Shown here in pieces: positions 42,388 to 52,155 of a DNA stretch of 64,000 bases. The stretch is taken from contig NZ_JAUOEM010000002.1 of assembly GCF_030540875.1 (NCBI RefSeq), positions 124,001-188,000 of the forward strand, given 5' to 3'. The notes beneath the pieces were generated by a model. It made no database searches. It saw nothing but the letters and a program-made list of their open reading frames with translations, and had not been told where the DNA came from. Position 1 is the stretch's first letter. Every line of letters starts with the position of its first letter. Source of the stretch: Flavivirga amylovorans (GTDB lineage: Bacteria > Bacteroidota > Bacteroidia > Flavobacteriales > Flavobacteriaceae). Both the position numbers and the translations under genes were made by a program.

Positions 42388-43932
42388 TTATTTTTGGCTT
42401 ATTTCCTGTTCGTTATTGGCTTTTAATATTTTATCTAATAAATAGTCTTTACCTAAAATTTCGGAGCATGTTGTAACAGCACTTATTGTAACACCCAGAA
42501 TACCGTGCATATTTAGACTTTGTCCCGTAAATAGTAAGTTTTTAACTTTTGTTCTTGGCGATAAAAAAGATTGCATGGGTCTATTAATATCTTTAACATA
42601 ACCATACATAGAACCTCTATTGCTGCCTATATAATCTCTATAAGACAATGGAGTAGATGTGTACATTTCTTGAATGCAATCTCTAATATTTGGAAATTTA
42701 AGCTCTAATTCTTTTATCAGTTTTTCAGCTTTTTCTTCTTTAAACTGTTCATAGGTTTGGCCTCTTTCATTTTTATGGGCAACCGTGTTAAATGTATCTA
42801 CCCAAGGTTTAAGTTCATCATAATGCATGTAGGTCATTACCGTTATATTATCGCCATAATCATCCATATTTTTCTTAACTGACATGGACATCATGTATCC
42901 TTCTGGCCAACTTTCCTGTGTGTATTTATGAACATCCCAAACATTATCGGGGTTTTTAAAATGATAGAAGTTTTTATTTTCGTATTTAAATGAATTTGGT
43001 TTTAAAACAATGTATAAACTAAATGCAGCAATGGTGCTTTCAATTTTATCAACTCTATTGGTGTAGGACTTTCTAAATTTATCTTCGCCAACAAGCTTTA
43101 AAGTGAGTTTAGGTTCAATATTAGAGATAAACAAATCCCCTTTTATTTCTTTTCCGTTCGAGCAAATGGCTGAAGTGATTTTACCAACATCAAAACCAAA
43201 TTTAACAACGTCATGATGCTTATAAGTTTCTCCACCATGCGCTTTTAATCTTTTAATTAATGCTTTAGTTATTTGGCTGCCTCCATTGATGCATCTATAG
43301 GCACTTTCTATATACGAATTTATTGTTAAAGCATGAACATAAAATGGTGTACGTTCACCATCACCAGCATATAAAAAGTTTGTTCCTGCAAGAACCGCTT
43401 GCAATTTTTTATTATTAGTAAGTGAATTGATAAATCCTTTTGCCTGAAGCTGAAAAATGGCTGTATTATCATAGTATGGCTTGCCTTGTTTCATGTTATA
43501 CAACGGAAAACTATCACAGGTTTCCTTTAACTTGTTACAATAAGCTACTATGGCAGATTCTTCTTCGGGAAACTGTTCTACTAAAACTTTAATGAATTTT
43601 TTGTAACCTTGAGCATGCTTATATTCGATAGGGTCATTATCGAAAGTAACAATGTCAAACCCATTTTCATCTAGCTTTTTAAGGGATAAATCATCTATAA
43701 TATCAATATATTTAAAGTATTGATACAGGTTTTGCCCTTTGCTTAGTCCACCAATATAATGTACTCCAGTATCAAATATGGTTTTGTTTCTCACAAAAGT
43801 TTGCAAATTACCACCATATTGATTGTTTTTTTCAAGTACACAAACACTATAACCTTCTTTTGCTAAAATGATTGCAGACGCCAAACCTCCTAATCCACTT
43901 CCAACTATTACAATATCATAGTGTGCTTTCAT
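42388..43932 (-). CDS. CrtI/CrtISO-like FAD-dependent oxidoreductase 2
   Basis: 514 residues. FAD-binding VGSGLGGLASA at the start and FTGQSLNMHGILGVTISA at the end. It is a diverged relative of the 37774 flavoprotein (same architecture, NYGGN-type loop). It most likely acts on the polyene chain as well, on a different bond or step. The 8-bp gap to the MMPL gene suggests the same transcript. Confidence 0.9.
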   Translation of the reverse strand: MKAHYDIVIVGSGLGGLASAIILAKEGYSVCVLEKNNQYGGNLQTFVRNKTIFDTGVHYIGGLSKGQNLYQYFKYIDIIDDLSLKKLDENGFDIVTFDNDPIEYKHAQGYKKFIKVLVEQFPEEESAIVAYCNKLKETCDSFPLYNMKQGKPYYDNTAIFQLQAKGFINSLTNNKKLQAVLAGTNFLYAGDGERTPFYVHALTINSYIESAYRCINGGSQITKALIKRLKAHGGETYKHHDVVKFGFDVGKITSAICSNGKEIKGDLFISNIEPKLTLKLVGEDKFRKSYTNRVDKIESTIAAFSLYIVLKPNSFKYENKNFYHFKNPDNVWDVHKYTQESWPEGYMMSMSVKKNMDDYGDNITVMTYMHYDELKPWVDTFNTVAHKNERGQTYEQFKEEKAEKLIKELELKFPNIRDCIQEMYTSTPLSYRDYIGSNRGSMYGYVKDINRPMQSFLSPRTKVKNLLFTGQSLNMHGILGVTISAVTTCSEILGKDYLLDKILKANNEQEISQK

Positions 43933-43940
43933 CTATTTTT

Positions 43941-46900
43941 TTATCGTTTAAAAATAATAAGGTTTTCATGCTCATAATACGACTTAAAACCTAAATCATT
44001 AATTGTTTCAGAATATAAATTTCGACTTTCTTTTAATAGAATTAAAAGATTAATACGGCTATTCAAGATGCTGTTTATTTGCTCTGAAGAGATCTCGTTT
44101 GTATTGATTATTAATACGTTTGCGTGGTTCTTAAGAGCTTCATCGATAGTGTTTTCAAAATGAATACGATGATGCTTATTTGTAATAAAACTATTTTGAA
44201 GCATCATGTTAACAGCAGAATCTTCAATATAAGAAATTATTTTTCTGTCGATAGCATCTAAAGACAACAGAAAATCCAGTTGACCATAGTCTTTTGAAAG
44301 ATGAAGAATCGTATCTTTTTTATCAATCGTATTTAAAATAGCACTATAAGTCTCTTTATATGCTTTAAGGTCTTCTTTAACCGTTTTGTATAAGGCATCT
44401 CCTTTATATCTATAATCATCTAAGACTATATCATGAAAGTAAGCATTGTGTTCAACTTCCTGTCTTAAATCATTAAATTGCTGTTTGAAATCTGTGCTTA
44501 TATTTTTTGTGCGTTGTTTGTAGCTTTCCCCAAATGATTTATTTTCAATAGGAATTCTCTCTAATATTTTTACAGTAAGACTTCCATTTCTAATAAGAAA
44601 ACTACCTTTTGGATTAACCTCCGAATTACCATGAATAAGTACTGGGATAATATCTAAATTTAATTGTTCTGCTAAATAAAAAGCCCCTTTATGAAAGCGT
44701 TTCATTTTATTTGTTAAAGATCTTGTCCCTTCTGGGAAAGCCATTAACGAATACCCTTGATTAACTTTTTCCTGAAGATGAGATACCCCGTTTTCGATAC
44801 CACTGGAAACAGGGTAAAATCCAGCAGCTTGGACAGCTTTACCAAAAACTGGCGAATTGTAAACCCAATCGTTCACCAAAAATATCATTTTTGGATGGAG
44901 CATCCCAACGGCTAAAATGTCTAAAAAGGAGGTGTGATTTGCAATAATTATTGCAGGTTTTTCAAACGTTTCATTACTAAGGTTTATAACGTTCTTTTTT
45001 AGAAAAGGATTCGTATATAGAACCGATTTCATAAATTTTGAAACAGCTTTATGAAACCATTTCATCTTTGCTTTTTTGCTCCCAGGAATAATTTTGAGTA
45101 GCGTAGCACTAAACAAGGATATAAAAATCCCTCCTAATCCAAAGTATCCGAACGATAGCATGGAATGTATTAATAGTCTTAATGTTATGGGGCGTTTTGT
45201 TTTGCTACCAATAAAGAGCTTAAATAATGATGGCTGAATTGAGAATGAAATAATTACTGCAGATAAAATCCCAATAATGGACACTAAAGAAATAGAATAT
45301 AATGCGGGATGCTTAGCAAATATTAAAACACCAACTCCTAAAATAGTTGTGATAACAGATAAAATGATGGATGTTTTGTGCGTTGTAAAAGCCTTTTCTC
45401 CAGTTTTATATTCGTGAAGTAAACCATTAGTAATAAAAATACTATAGTCTATTCCTAAACCAAAAATAAATGTGGAAATAATAATATTGAAAATATTGAA
45501 TTCAATATGAAATAAGCCCATGACTCCAATGGTCAATAACCAGGTTAATGCTATGGGGATACTTGTTACTAAGGTTAATGAAAGGCTTCTGTAAAACAGT
45601 AAAAGAAGTAGTAATACAACAACCAATGAATAAACAACTAAATTATTGAAGTCATTTTTTAGATTCCCTAAAAAAGTTTCATTCATTTGTCGTCTATCAA
45701 TAACTAAGGTTTGTGGGTTGTTTTTAAAAATATCTATTAATTCTTGTGTCTTTTCATCTTGAACTTTAACTAAAGTAGTTACCGTAATAAAATGGTCTTT
45801 TGAAGTAATATAATCTTCGGTTGAAATAGTTTTTAAAGCCTTATAATCTTCAGTTTGTAAAGGTTTAAAGGTGGTGTTTAAAAGTGTATAGAATGAATGA
45901 AATGTAGTGGGTTTAAAGCCAAAAGTATTACCGCTTTCAATAAGGTTGTTTTTAGTGCTTGTAATAGTTTCATCATTCCAAAATGTATTCCATTTTGCAA
46001 TACGTTGTTTTTGTTTTTTTTCTGAATGAATCAAAGTTCCAATAGAACTGAAATCTATAATTTGTTTTTCTTCTTTAAGTACTTGTAGTTTTTTATAAAT
46101 GTTATCATTTATTTCTAGAGCATCTTTTTCAGAATTACCATAAGCCGCTAAATACACAGATTTTGATGCTATATTAGTTAATGCATCTAAGCGCATCTGA
46201 GCTCCTTTAAGATGTTGTGGTTCGTAGTTAAGCTTTGTTAAGTCCTTATTAAAAGTAACTGTATTATAGGTAAAAAAACTAACAACGAATGCCACTAAGA
46301 GCGTTATAATGAGTCCCCTTTTTTTATGAAAATGAAAACCAGCAAGGCTGTCTATAAGGGTGTTTTTTTTAACTTTTTTTACAGAATCTTTGTAGGCGAG
46401 AGGAATAAAGAGCAAGGCAAAAACAGAAGCGCCTATAACACTTATTGCAGCAAAAATACCTAAATCCTGTAAAGCTTGCGAGTTTAAAAATAACAAACAC
46501 AAAAATGCCAAAGCAGTCGTTAAGCTGCTCATTAATAGTGGTTTTGTAATCTCTTTATACAGGGCTTTTACATTGTTATTACTTCGTATATGTGTTAATA
46601 TATGAAGCGAATAATCTAAAGTAACACCAAGTAGGACAGAGCCTATGCCCAGAGATATTGCTGAAATTTTCACACGAATCAGATAAAGCAGAGCAACTGC
46701 CAATAAGCCACCAAATAGTGTTGGGACAAACAAGATGATCGGAATGCTTATCTTTTTATAAAAAAGAATGAGTATGATTAGTAAAATACTCATTGCAATA
46801 CCAACTGTAAATTGAATATCGTGTTTTATTTGTTTGGCATTTGCAACAGCAATTAATACACCTCCAAAGTATTCGCTTTGCGCTTTGTTTTTAAATGTAT

Positions 46901-47621
46901 TATTAAGTTGATTATTTATTTTATATAAATTCTCAGCAAATTTTGCGTTTTCGGCCGTTTCGCTAGAGCCGAAAGTTGGAGTTATAAATAGCAAAACATG
47001 ACTTTTATCTTTACTAATCAAAAAGCCATTATGAAAAATAAAATCATCGCCAAAACCTAGTTGTTGTAGTTTTTTTAAAGCAATAAACGACAAGCCTAAA
47101 GGATCTTTTAAAATACTCTCTTTGGCAATAAATCCGGAAGGAGACACTAAGGTCTTGTAATTGCTATTTGTTATGGCATTAATACTATCTTTTTGAATTT
47201 TGTTTTCAATGGTTGTATAATCACTTTCGTCTAAAAAAAGCGGCAGATTTTTATAAACAAAATCTAAAGTTTCAAGAATATCTTCATCTTCAACTTTTCC
47301 CTGAATTTGTTTAACATGGTTACTGGACGTTTTATTTATACTGTCCATTAATTGTGATGCATATTGTGTCATATCATCAACAGTACCATTTGGGGTTTTT
47401 GTGATATTTACAATAATTTTATCGGCAAAATTTACGGTTTTTAAAACCTTTTGTGCTTCAGAGGTTTTATCATTCGATGGAATGAGTTTCGTGATATCTT
47501 CTTCAAATTCAATTTTGGATGCTATAAATAACAATGATACAAGCGCTAGGAGGAAAACACCAAAGCTTGATAGCTTTTTAGTAACAATTTTTTTATATAT
47601 GTTGTAAAAAACACTATCCAT
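43941..47621 (-). CDS. Trifunctional MMPL transporter / lysophospholipid acyltransferase / methyltransferase-like protein
   Basis: 1226 residues. About 1-830 is an MMPL/RND-type exporter with two sets of membrane helices and large loops. About 870-1050 is a PlsC-type acyltransferase with the catalytic HTSFLD (His896) and FPEGTRS (962). About 1060-1226 is a region resembling a degenerate SAM-methyltransferase; a clean SAM motif is not visible. The same three-part architecture is known in Bacteroidota pigment clusters. Proposed role: moving the finished acyl pigment or its lipid form to the envelope. Coupled to the glycosyltransferase gene by an 8-bp overlap. Confidence 0.9.
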   Translation of the reverse strand: MDSVFYNIYKKIVTKKLSSFGVFLLALVSLLFIASKIEFEEDITKLIPSNDKTSEAQKVLKTVNFADKIIVNITKTPNGTVDDMTQYASQLMDSINKTSSNHVKQIQGKVEDEDILETLDFVYKNLPLFLDESDYTTIENKIQKDSINAITNSNYKTLVSPSGFIAKESILKDPLGLSFIALKKLQQLGFGDDFIFHNGFLISKDKSHVLLFITPTFGSSETAENAKFAENLYKINNQLNNTFKNKAQSEYFGGVLIAVANAKQIKHDIQFTVGIAMSILLIILILFYKKISIPIILFVPTLFGGLLAVALLYLIRVKISAISLGIGSVLLGVTLDYSLHILTHIRSNNNVKALYKEITKPLLMSSLTTALAFLCLLFLNSQALQDLGIFAAISVIGASVFALLFIPLAYKDSVKKVKKNTLIDSLAGFHFHKKRGLIITLLVAFVVSFFTYNTVTFNKDLTKLNYEPQHLKGAQMRLDALTNIASKSVYLAAYGNSEKDALEINDNIYKKLQVLKEEKQIIDFSSIGTLIHSEKKQKQRIAKWNTFWNDETITSTKNNLIESGNTFGFKPTTFHSFYTLLNTTFKPLQTEDYKALKTISTEDYITSKDHFITVTTLVKVQDEKTQELIDIFKNNPQTLVIDRRQMNETFLGNLKNDFNNLVVYSLVVVLLLLLLFYRSLSLTLVTSIPIALTWLLTIGVMGLFHIEFNIFNIIISTFIFGLGIDYSIFITNGLLHEYKTGEKAFTTHKTSIILSVITTILGVGVLIFAKHPALYSISLVSIIGILSAVIISFSIQPSLFKLFIGSKTKRPITLRLLIHSMLSFGYFGLGGIFISLFSATLLKIIPGSKKAKMKWFHKAVSKFMKSVLYTNPFLKKNVINLSNETFEKPAIIIANHTSFLDILAVGMLHPKMIFLVNDWVYNSPVFGKAVQAAGFYPVSSGIENGVSHLQEKVNQGYSLMAFPEGTRSLTNKMKRFHKGAFYLAEQLNLDIIPVLIHGNSEVNPKGSFLIRNGSLTVKILERIPIENKSFGESYKQRTKNISTDFKQQFNDLRQEVEHNAYFHDIVLDDYRYKGDALYKTVKEDLKAYKETYSAILNTIDKKDTILHLSKDYGQLDFLLSLDAIDRKIISYIEDSAVNMMLQNSFITNKHHRIHFENTIDEALKNHANVLIINTNEISSEQINSILNSRINLLILLKESRNLYSETINDLGFKSYYEHENLIIFKR

Positions 47622-48807
47622 TATTAAGTACCACTTTTTTATCTAAAATTAAAAAAAGGAAATAACTTAAAAGACCGAAGCCAGTTGCGGCTATGATCGC
47701 TAAAGAAAAACTACCGACAATATAGGTTTTAAGATGCTTTAAAACTTCAAAATTTTCAATCATTTCTTCTCTGGTGTATTCTAGTTTTATTCCTAAAAGA
47801 TATTGTCCCATTTTTGAGCTGGCATAAAGTATAAAAGGAATAAAAGGCGGGATGCTTATGTTTGAAAAAATAAAAGCGATGGTTTTATTTAATTTGAAAA
47901 TAAAAGCTAAAAAAATAACAAGTGCTGTATGAAATCCCCAAAAAGGAGATAGACCAATAAAAAGACCTAAAGCTATAGATAATGCTTTTCTAGAAGCAGG
48001 ATCTTGTGATCCAAATAAGTCTTCCTTAAAAAAGCGTTTAAATCCTTTTTTTTTTAATTTTCTAAAAAAACCTCGTGGTTTAATATACAGAAGTGTCAGT
48101 ATTACAAACCATGTGTTTAAAATGCTTATCCGCGTAAAATCTTTAAATGGTCTAAAATGAGAAACACGTTCGGTTTCATCATATAACACGCGAACAGGGA
48201 TGTTTTTAACGTCCACTCCAGACCATGCTGATTTTACGATGACTTCGATTTCAAATTCAAATTTAGATGTAAAGAATTTAAGCTTTTTTAGTGCTTTTAA
48301 TGGATACATTCTAAATCCAGATTGTGTATCCTGAAGTTTAATCCCAGTTTCTGCCCAAAACCAAAAGTTTGAAAATTTGTTGCCAAAACTACTTTTTTTT
48401 GGTACATCCTTTTGACTCATATTTCGAGCACCTATGAGTAGTATGTTTTTATCGTCACTTTTTTCAAGCTCATCAACAAAAGTAGGAATGTCTTCTGGAA
48501 AATGCTGACCATCAGAATCTATAGTAATTGCAAAATGATATCCTAAAGTTTCGGCATGTTTAAAACCCATGCGTAGCGCATTACCTTTGCCTTTATTTTT
48601 TTCTATATGGATTTGTTCAAGCTGTGAATATCCTTCAAGAATTTGTGATGTAGTATCTGTAGCCCCATCATTAACGATAATAATGTGTTCTGTAAATTGT
48701 AAAACACCATCAATAACTCGCTTTAAGGTACGATCATTATTATATGTTGGAATTAACACACATACGCTTAAATCGATGATTTTTTGTTTGGTTAGGTTAA
48801 TATTCAC
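47614..48807 (-). CDS. GT2 glycosyltransferase fused to DUF2062
   Basis: 397 residues. The N-terminal GT2 domain (about 10-235) has CVLIPTYNNDRTL, NDGATD and TIDSDGQH, the last being a DxD-like metal site. The C-terminal part (about 250-397) is a DUF2062 membrane domain (LFGSQDPASRKALSIALG, GLSPFWGFHTALV) with about four helices. Similar fusions are found beside MMPL genes in aryl-polyene clusters. The sugar or lipid acceptor is unknown. Confidence 0.9.
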   Translation of the reverse strand: MNINLTKQKIIDLSVCVLIPTYNNDRTLKRVIDGVLQFTEHIIIVNDGATDTTSQILEGYSQLEQIHIEKNKGKGNALRMGFKHAETLGYHFAITIDSDGQHFPEDIPTFVDELEKSDDKNILLIGARNMSQKDVPKKSSFGNKFSNFWFWAETGIKLQDTQSGFRMYPLKALKKLKFFTSKFEFEIEVIVKSAWSGVDVKNIPVRVLYDETERVSHFRPFKDFTRISILNTWFVILTLLYIKPRGFFRKLKKKGFKRFFKEDLFGSQDPASRKALSIALGLFIGLSPFWGFHTALVIFLAFIFKLNKTIAFIFSNISIPPFIPFILYASSKMGQYLLGIKLEYTREEMIENFEVLKHLKTYIVGSFSLAIIAATGFGLLSYFLFLILDKKVVLNNG

Positions 48808-48827
48808 TTTATTGCAACCTTAAAGCA

Positions 48828-49325
48828 TTATTGGCCCGAAATTACTGTTTTTTCTTCATCACTAAAAGCTTTGGACTGTAAAATATAATCTTTAATGTGA
48901 TACTTTAAGTTAGAAGAAGTAATGTCTTTAAAATGTTTTAAAATAAATTGTTTATCTTCTTCAATATGATCTTTGTATTTTAAAAGCTTTGGTGTGTTTT
49001 CTTGAATCCCTAACCGAACAAAACGAACTTCTATATTATTTGATGATTTTTCTATGGCATACTCTACATATGAAACACCTTCTATAAATAGTTTCTTTTT
49101 GTCTTTAACTTTTTTTTCCTGTTTAGCTAATAAAGCAATTGCGGCACCCTTGTAAGCGACTAAGGTCGCTTTATCTTTTTTAGTGATTTTTAAGAGGAGG
49201 GTATTAAAAGTTTCTATTTTGGTATGGTCTTGGGCTGCTTCTTTATATGCATTTCTAACGGTACTCATATCTATTGATAGACTATTTATACTTATTGCAG
49301 ATATGAGTACCATTAAAAATTTCAT
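48828..49325 (-). CDS. Small exported hypothetical protein in the pigment cluster
   Basis: 165 residues with a signal peptide (MKFLMVLISAISIN) and a Lys-rich, probably helical mature part. No conserved domain recognised. It sits 7 bp after the dehydratase gene and 20 bp before the GT2 gene, so it belongs to the same operon. Confidence 0.75.
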   Translation of the reverse strand: MKFLMVLISAISINSLSIDMSTVRNAYKEAAQDHTKIETFNTLLLKITKKDKATLVAYKGAAIALLAKQEKKVKDKKKLFIEGVSYVEYAIEKSSNNIEVRFVRLGIQENTPKLLKYKDHIEEDKQFILKHFKDITSSNLKYHIKDYILQSKAFSDEEKTVISGQ

Positions 49326-49332
49326 ATATAAA

Positions 49333-49698
49333 TTATTTTACTATAAAATTTGTAGTTGCTTTTAAAGCTACGGTATCTTCAAATTTAGAAATGTTTTTTA
49401 CTTTATAACCTTCATCTGTTTCAGAAATATCTAGCTTTAACTCTAATTCTGGTGTTTTAAAAGGGTTAATTATTGCCATGAATTTAATATTACTTGCAGA
49501 TCGCGTAAATAACTTTTTTTTGACAATATTTTCGGTAAGTTCTTTAATAATTTGCATCATACAAACACCTGGCATCACTGGGTTACCAGGAAAATGCCCT
49601 TTAAAAATAACATGATCTTTATTAATAAAAATATTCGCTGTTATCGAATTATCGACAACCTCTAAATTATTTACTTTATATAAGCCTTCTAATAACAT
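49333..49698 (-). CDS. FabZ-like hot-dog dehydratase
   Basis: 121 residues of the beta-hydroxyacyl-ACP dehydratase family. The catalytic His is in GHFPGNPVMPGV, but the usual Glu three residues after that box (normally LxxEA) is Gln here (CMMQIIKE), so activity may be altered. Would create double bonds during polyene chain elongation. Packed between the small exported gene and the barrel genes. Confidence 0.85.
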   Translation of the reverse strand: MLLEGLYKVNNLEVVDNSITANIFINKDHVIFKGHFPGNPVMPGVCMMQIIKELTENIVKKKLFTRSASNIKFMAIINPFKTPELELKLDISETDEGYKVKNISKFEDTVALKATTNFIVK

Positions 49699-49704
49699 AT
49701 TTGT

Positions 49705-50301
49705 TTAAAAATTGAATTTATAAAATAGCCCCAATTGAAATACGCCATTAAATTGGATCTCATCTTGATACTGCTCCGATTCAAAATCGTGCCAAGTACC
49801 TGAAAAAACATCTATCAATCCTTGCTTGTATCTGGCTTCAAAACCTAATCCATTTTTAAACTCTAATCCAATACCAAGATTAATAGTAAGATCTATAAAG
49901 GTAACATCGTTTCCTTCGTCTCTATTTGAGATTCCAATGACAGTATCGTCTACGTCAAAATCAAACCCAGGACCAATTAAAAAATGAAATCCAGAATCTT
50001 TAACAAAGAATTTATTGATTGCTGAGATTGAAATATAATGTATTTCAATATCGTCAATATTGGAAATATTTCTAGCGCGTCCACCCTGATTGGAATATCC
50101 TATTTCTGGTTGTAACGCATATAAATCTGAAAATCTAAAATGCCCAAAGACACTAAAATACCCACTTGTTTTTTGGTCTAAGTTGGCATTAGAAAGATTA
50201 GACAGGTTAATTCCACCACGTATTCCGAACGATTTTTTTGTTTGCGAATAGGAGCTTGTGAAAATTCCAAATGCTACTAAGATAAATAAAACATTTTTCA
50301 T
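49705..50301 (-). CDS. Outer-membrane beta-barrel protein 1 (PorT-like)
   Basis: 198 residues with a signal peptide (TSSYSQ end) and a barrel-type pattern: KSFGIRGGINLSN at the start, alternating aromatic strands and a final FQLGLFYKFNF with the C-terminal Phe. An 8-strand barrel fits the length. It is paralogous to the next gene (50367). In a pigment cluster it could help place the product in the outer membrane; not proven. Confidence 0.85.
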   Translation of the reverse strand: MKNVLFILVAFGIFTSSYSQTKKSFGIRGGINLSNLSNANLDQKTSGYFSVFGHFRFSDLYALQPEIGYSNQGGRARNISNIDDIEIHYISISAINKFFVKDSGFHFLIGPGFDFDVDDTVIGISNRDEGNDVTFIDLTINLGIGLEFKNGLGFEARYKQGLIDVFSGTWHDFESEQYQDEIQFNGVFQLGLFYKFNF

Positions 50302-50366
50302 GATTTTTTATTTATTGATTCAAGGCTCGTAAATTTAATATTTTATATGACTGGCAATATACTCAT

Positions 50367-50951
50367 TTAAAAATCGAACTTATAAATAGCTCCTATTTGG
50401 AAAACCTTGTTCAATATTAAATCATCTACATTATTATTTCCATTGGTGTTGTTAACATTGCTTCCAAAAATATCAACTATTCCTATATTATATCTAGCTT
50501 CAATGCCTAAACCAAAAGGAAAATCAAAACCTAGACCACCAAAAAATAAGAAATCAAAACCTTCTGCATCGTCATTAAAATTGTTCTCAAAATTATCGCT
50601 TACTTTAATATTTATAGCAGGGCCAACAATGGCATGTAAGCCAATTGCTTTAGAAGGATAAAATTTGTTTGCTAAAGCGATGCCTAAATACTGGATTTCT
50701 AAATCATCAGATCCAGAAACTATAGCTTTGCCTCCTTGTCTTGAATAATTTATTTCTGGTTGCAATGCATAAAAACTTACAAATTTAATTTCGGCAAGTG
50801 CCCCAATATATAAATCTGTTTTACTATCTAAATCGGTGTTCGTGAAATTTGAAAAATTAGCACCAGCTCTAACGCCTGGCTTAATTGTTATTTGGGAAAA
50901 GGCGATTGCGCTTACTGCGATCAACGTCCATGTTAAAAGTGATTTTTTCAT
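50367..50951 (-). CDS. Outer-membrane beta-barrel protein 2 (PorT-like)
   Basis: 194 residues, signal peptide (IAVSAIAFSQ), barrel pattern and C-terminal FQIGAIYKFDF. It shares the order of motifs with the neighbour at 49705 (LQPEIGYSNQGG against LQPEINYSRQGG, GLGFEARYKQG against GLGIEARYNIG), so the two arose by tandem duplication. Confidence 0.85.
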   Translation of the reverse strand: MKKSLLTWTLIAVSAIAFSQITIKPGVRAGANFSNFTNTDLDSKTDLYIGALAEIKFVSFYALQPEINYSRQGGKAIVSGSDDLEIQYLGIALANKFYPSKAIGLHAIVGPAINIKVSDNFENNFNDDAEGFDFLFFGGLGFDFPFGLGIEARYNIGIVDIFGSNVNNTNGNNNVDDLILNKVFQIGAIYKFDF

Positions 50952-51557
50952 TTAATTAATTGATTTTAAATTAATTTTTAGTTTAATATTTGAATGTAAA
51001 ATTTTAATTTGATTTGCAATGATATTATTAATTTCTAAAAATAAAAAAGTGACTTTTTCTTTTGCATTTTTAACACGTATAATTTTATTTAACTGTTGTG
51101 TTTTAAAATAAAAATGTTTTTTGTTGCTTAAAGCAGTTTCATAAATTAGAGTGTCTTGTAATGAATACGATTTAATAACCGGTATTTTTTCTTGAATAAG
51201 CGCTTTAAAATCTTTTTTTAAGATGTTAATTAAAATAGCTTTATCGATAGCTTCAATAATGAAATTAACCTTAAAAGTATCATTCAAAAAGGAAAAGTCG
51301 AAAATTTTATTCCCCATTTCTGTTGTAAATACGATGCGATGGTTAGCTTCTCCTAGTTTTTTCACTATAAAAATACCGCTAAAAAGTTTATCATAAACTG
51401 CAATATTTGCCTTATAGACATAATCTTTTTTTTCATCTGAAAAGTATGGATTATGAATTGTTTTATTTGATGTTGTCCGTAGTTGAAAATTATGTTTTTT
51501 AGGATACGGACCACATGCTATAAAAAGTAAACAGAAACTACTGATTAAATATCGCAT
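50952..51557 (-). CDS. Hypothetical lipoprotein beside LolA
   Basis: 201 residues. Signal and lipobox LLFIAC. The mature part is Lys- and Ile-rich with a beta-sheet-like pattern. In aryl-polyene clusters of other bacteria a DUF3261-type lipoprotein sits beside LolA and MMPL, so this may be the counterpart; sequence alone does not settle it. Overlaps the LolA-like gene by 20 bp. Confidence 0.75.
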   Translation of the reverse strand: MRYLISSFCLLFIACGPYPKKHNFQLRTTSNKTIHNPYFSDEKKDYVYKANIAVYDKLFSGIFIVKKLGEANHRIVFTTEMGNKIFDFSFLNDTFKVNFIIEAIDKAILINILKKDFKALIQEKIPVIKSYSLQDTLIYETALSNKKHFYFKTQQLNKIIRVKNAKEKVTFLFLEINNIIANQIKILHSNIKLKINLKSIN

Positions 51558-52155
51558 CTGATAGGTTTGTGTTTACTATTCGATTACTAAAAACAATTTT
51601 TGTATAATCCTCTGATGGTTCTATCATTTTCAATTCTACAACATCGCCTTCCTCATTGAATAGTATCTGAAATGCTTTTATGTATTTCGAAAACTTTTTG
51701 TCCTTTGGATTAAAGTAAACTTTACTATTGACACCATCTTTAAAATATGTAATATCAAATTCATTTTCATCAAACAAATCCCCTTTTACGCTATTTATAA
51801 TTAGGGTGTTTAGTTGTTTGAACATCTTGCTTGACCCAATATCTATATTACTTTTTTTACCTTCATCATTAATAAAAAGGGTTTCATTTTTAAATAAAAC
51901 AGCATATTTAAAAGGTGTTAGATATTCCCATTTTACCATATTGGGAGATTTAAACGACAGTTTACCCGAAGACGTAATATCGTTAGATAAAAAGTCCAAA
52001 TGTTTGTATTGCGTAAAGTCGCTTAATAAGGTTTTTATTGTAGCTGCTTGTGTTTTTACCTTAGCTTTTAAAGTTGCTGATTCTGCTGTGCTCATTTTGG
52101 TTTGTGCATGCAGTAGAGTGCCCATAAAAAATAATATATAAATAATATTACGCAT
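51538..52155 (-). CDS. LolA-like outer-membrane lipoprotein carrier protein
   Basis: 205 residues with a signal peptide (FFMGTLLHAQ). The LolA fold is indicated by DFTQYKHLDFLSNDITSSG, KSPNMVKWEYLTP and the acidic C-terminal strands. In pigment clusters LolA-like proteins are thought to carry the lipid-linked polyene between membranes. This is a cluster paralogue rather than the housekeeping LolA. Confidence 0.88.
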   Translation of the reverse strand: MRNIIYILFFMGTLLHAQTKMSTAESATLKAKVKTQAATIKTLLSDFTQYKHLDFLSNDITSSGKLSFKSPNMVKWEYLTPFKYAVLFKNETLFINDEGKKSNIDIGSSKMFKQLNTLIINSVKGDLFDENEFDITYFKDGVNSKVYFNPKDKKFSKYIKAFQILFNEEGDVVELKMIEPSEDYTKIVFSNRIVNTNLSDAIFNQ

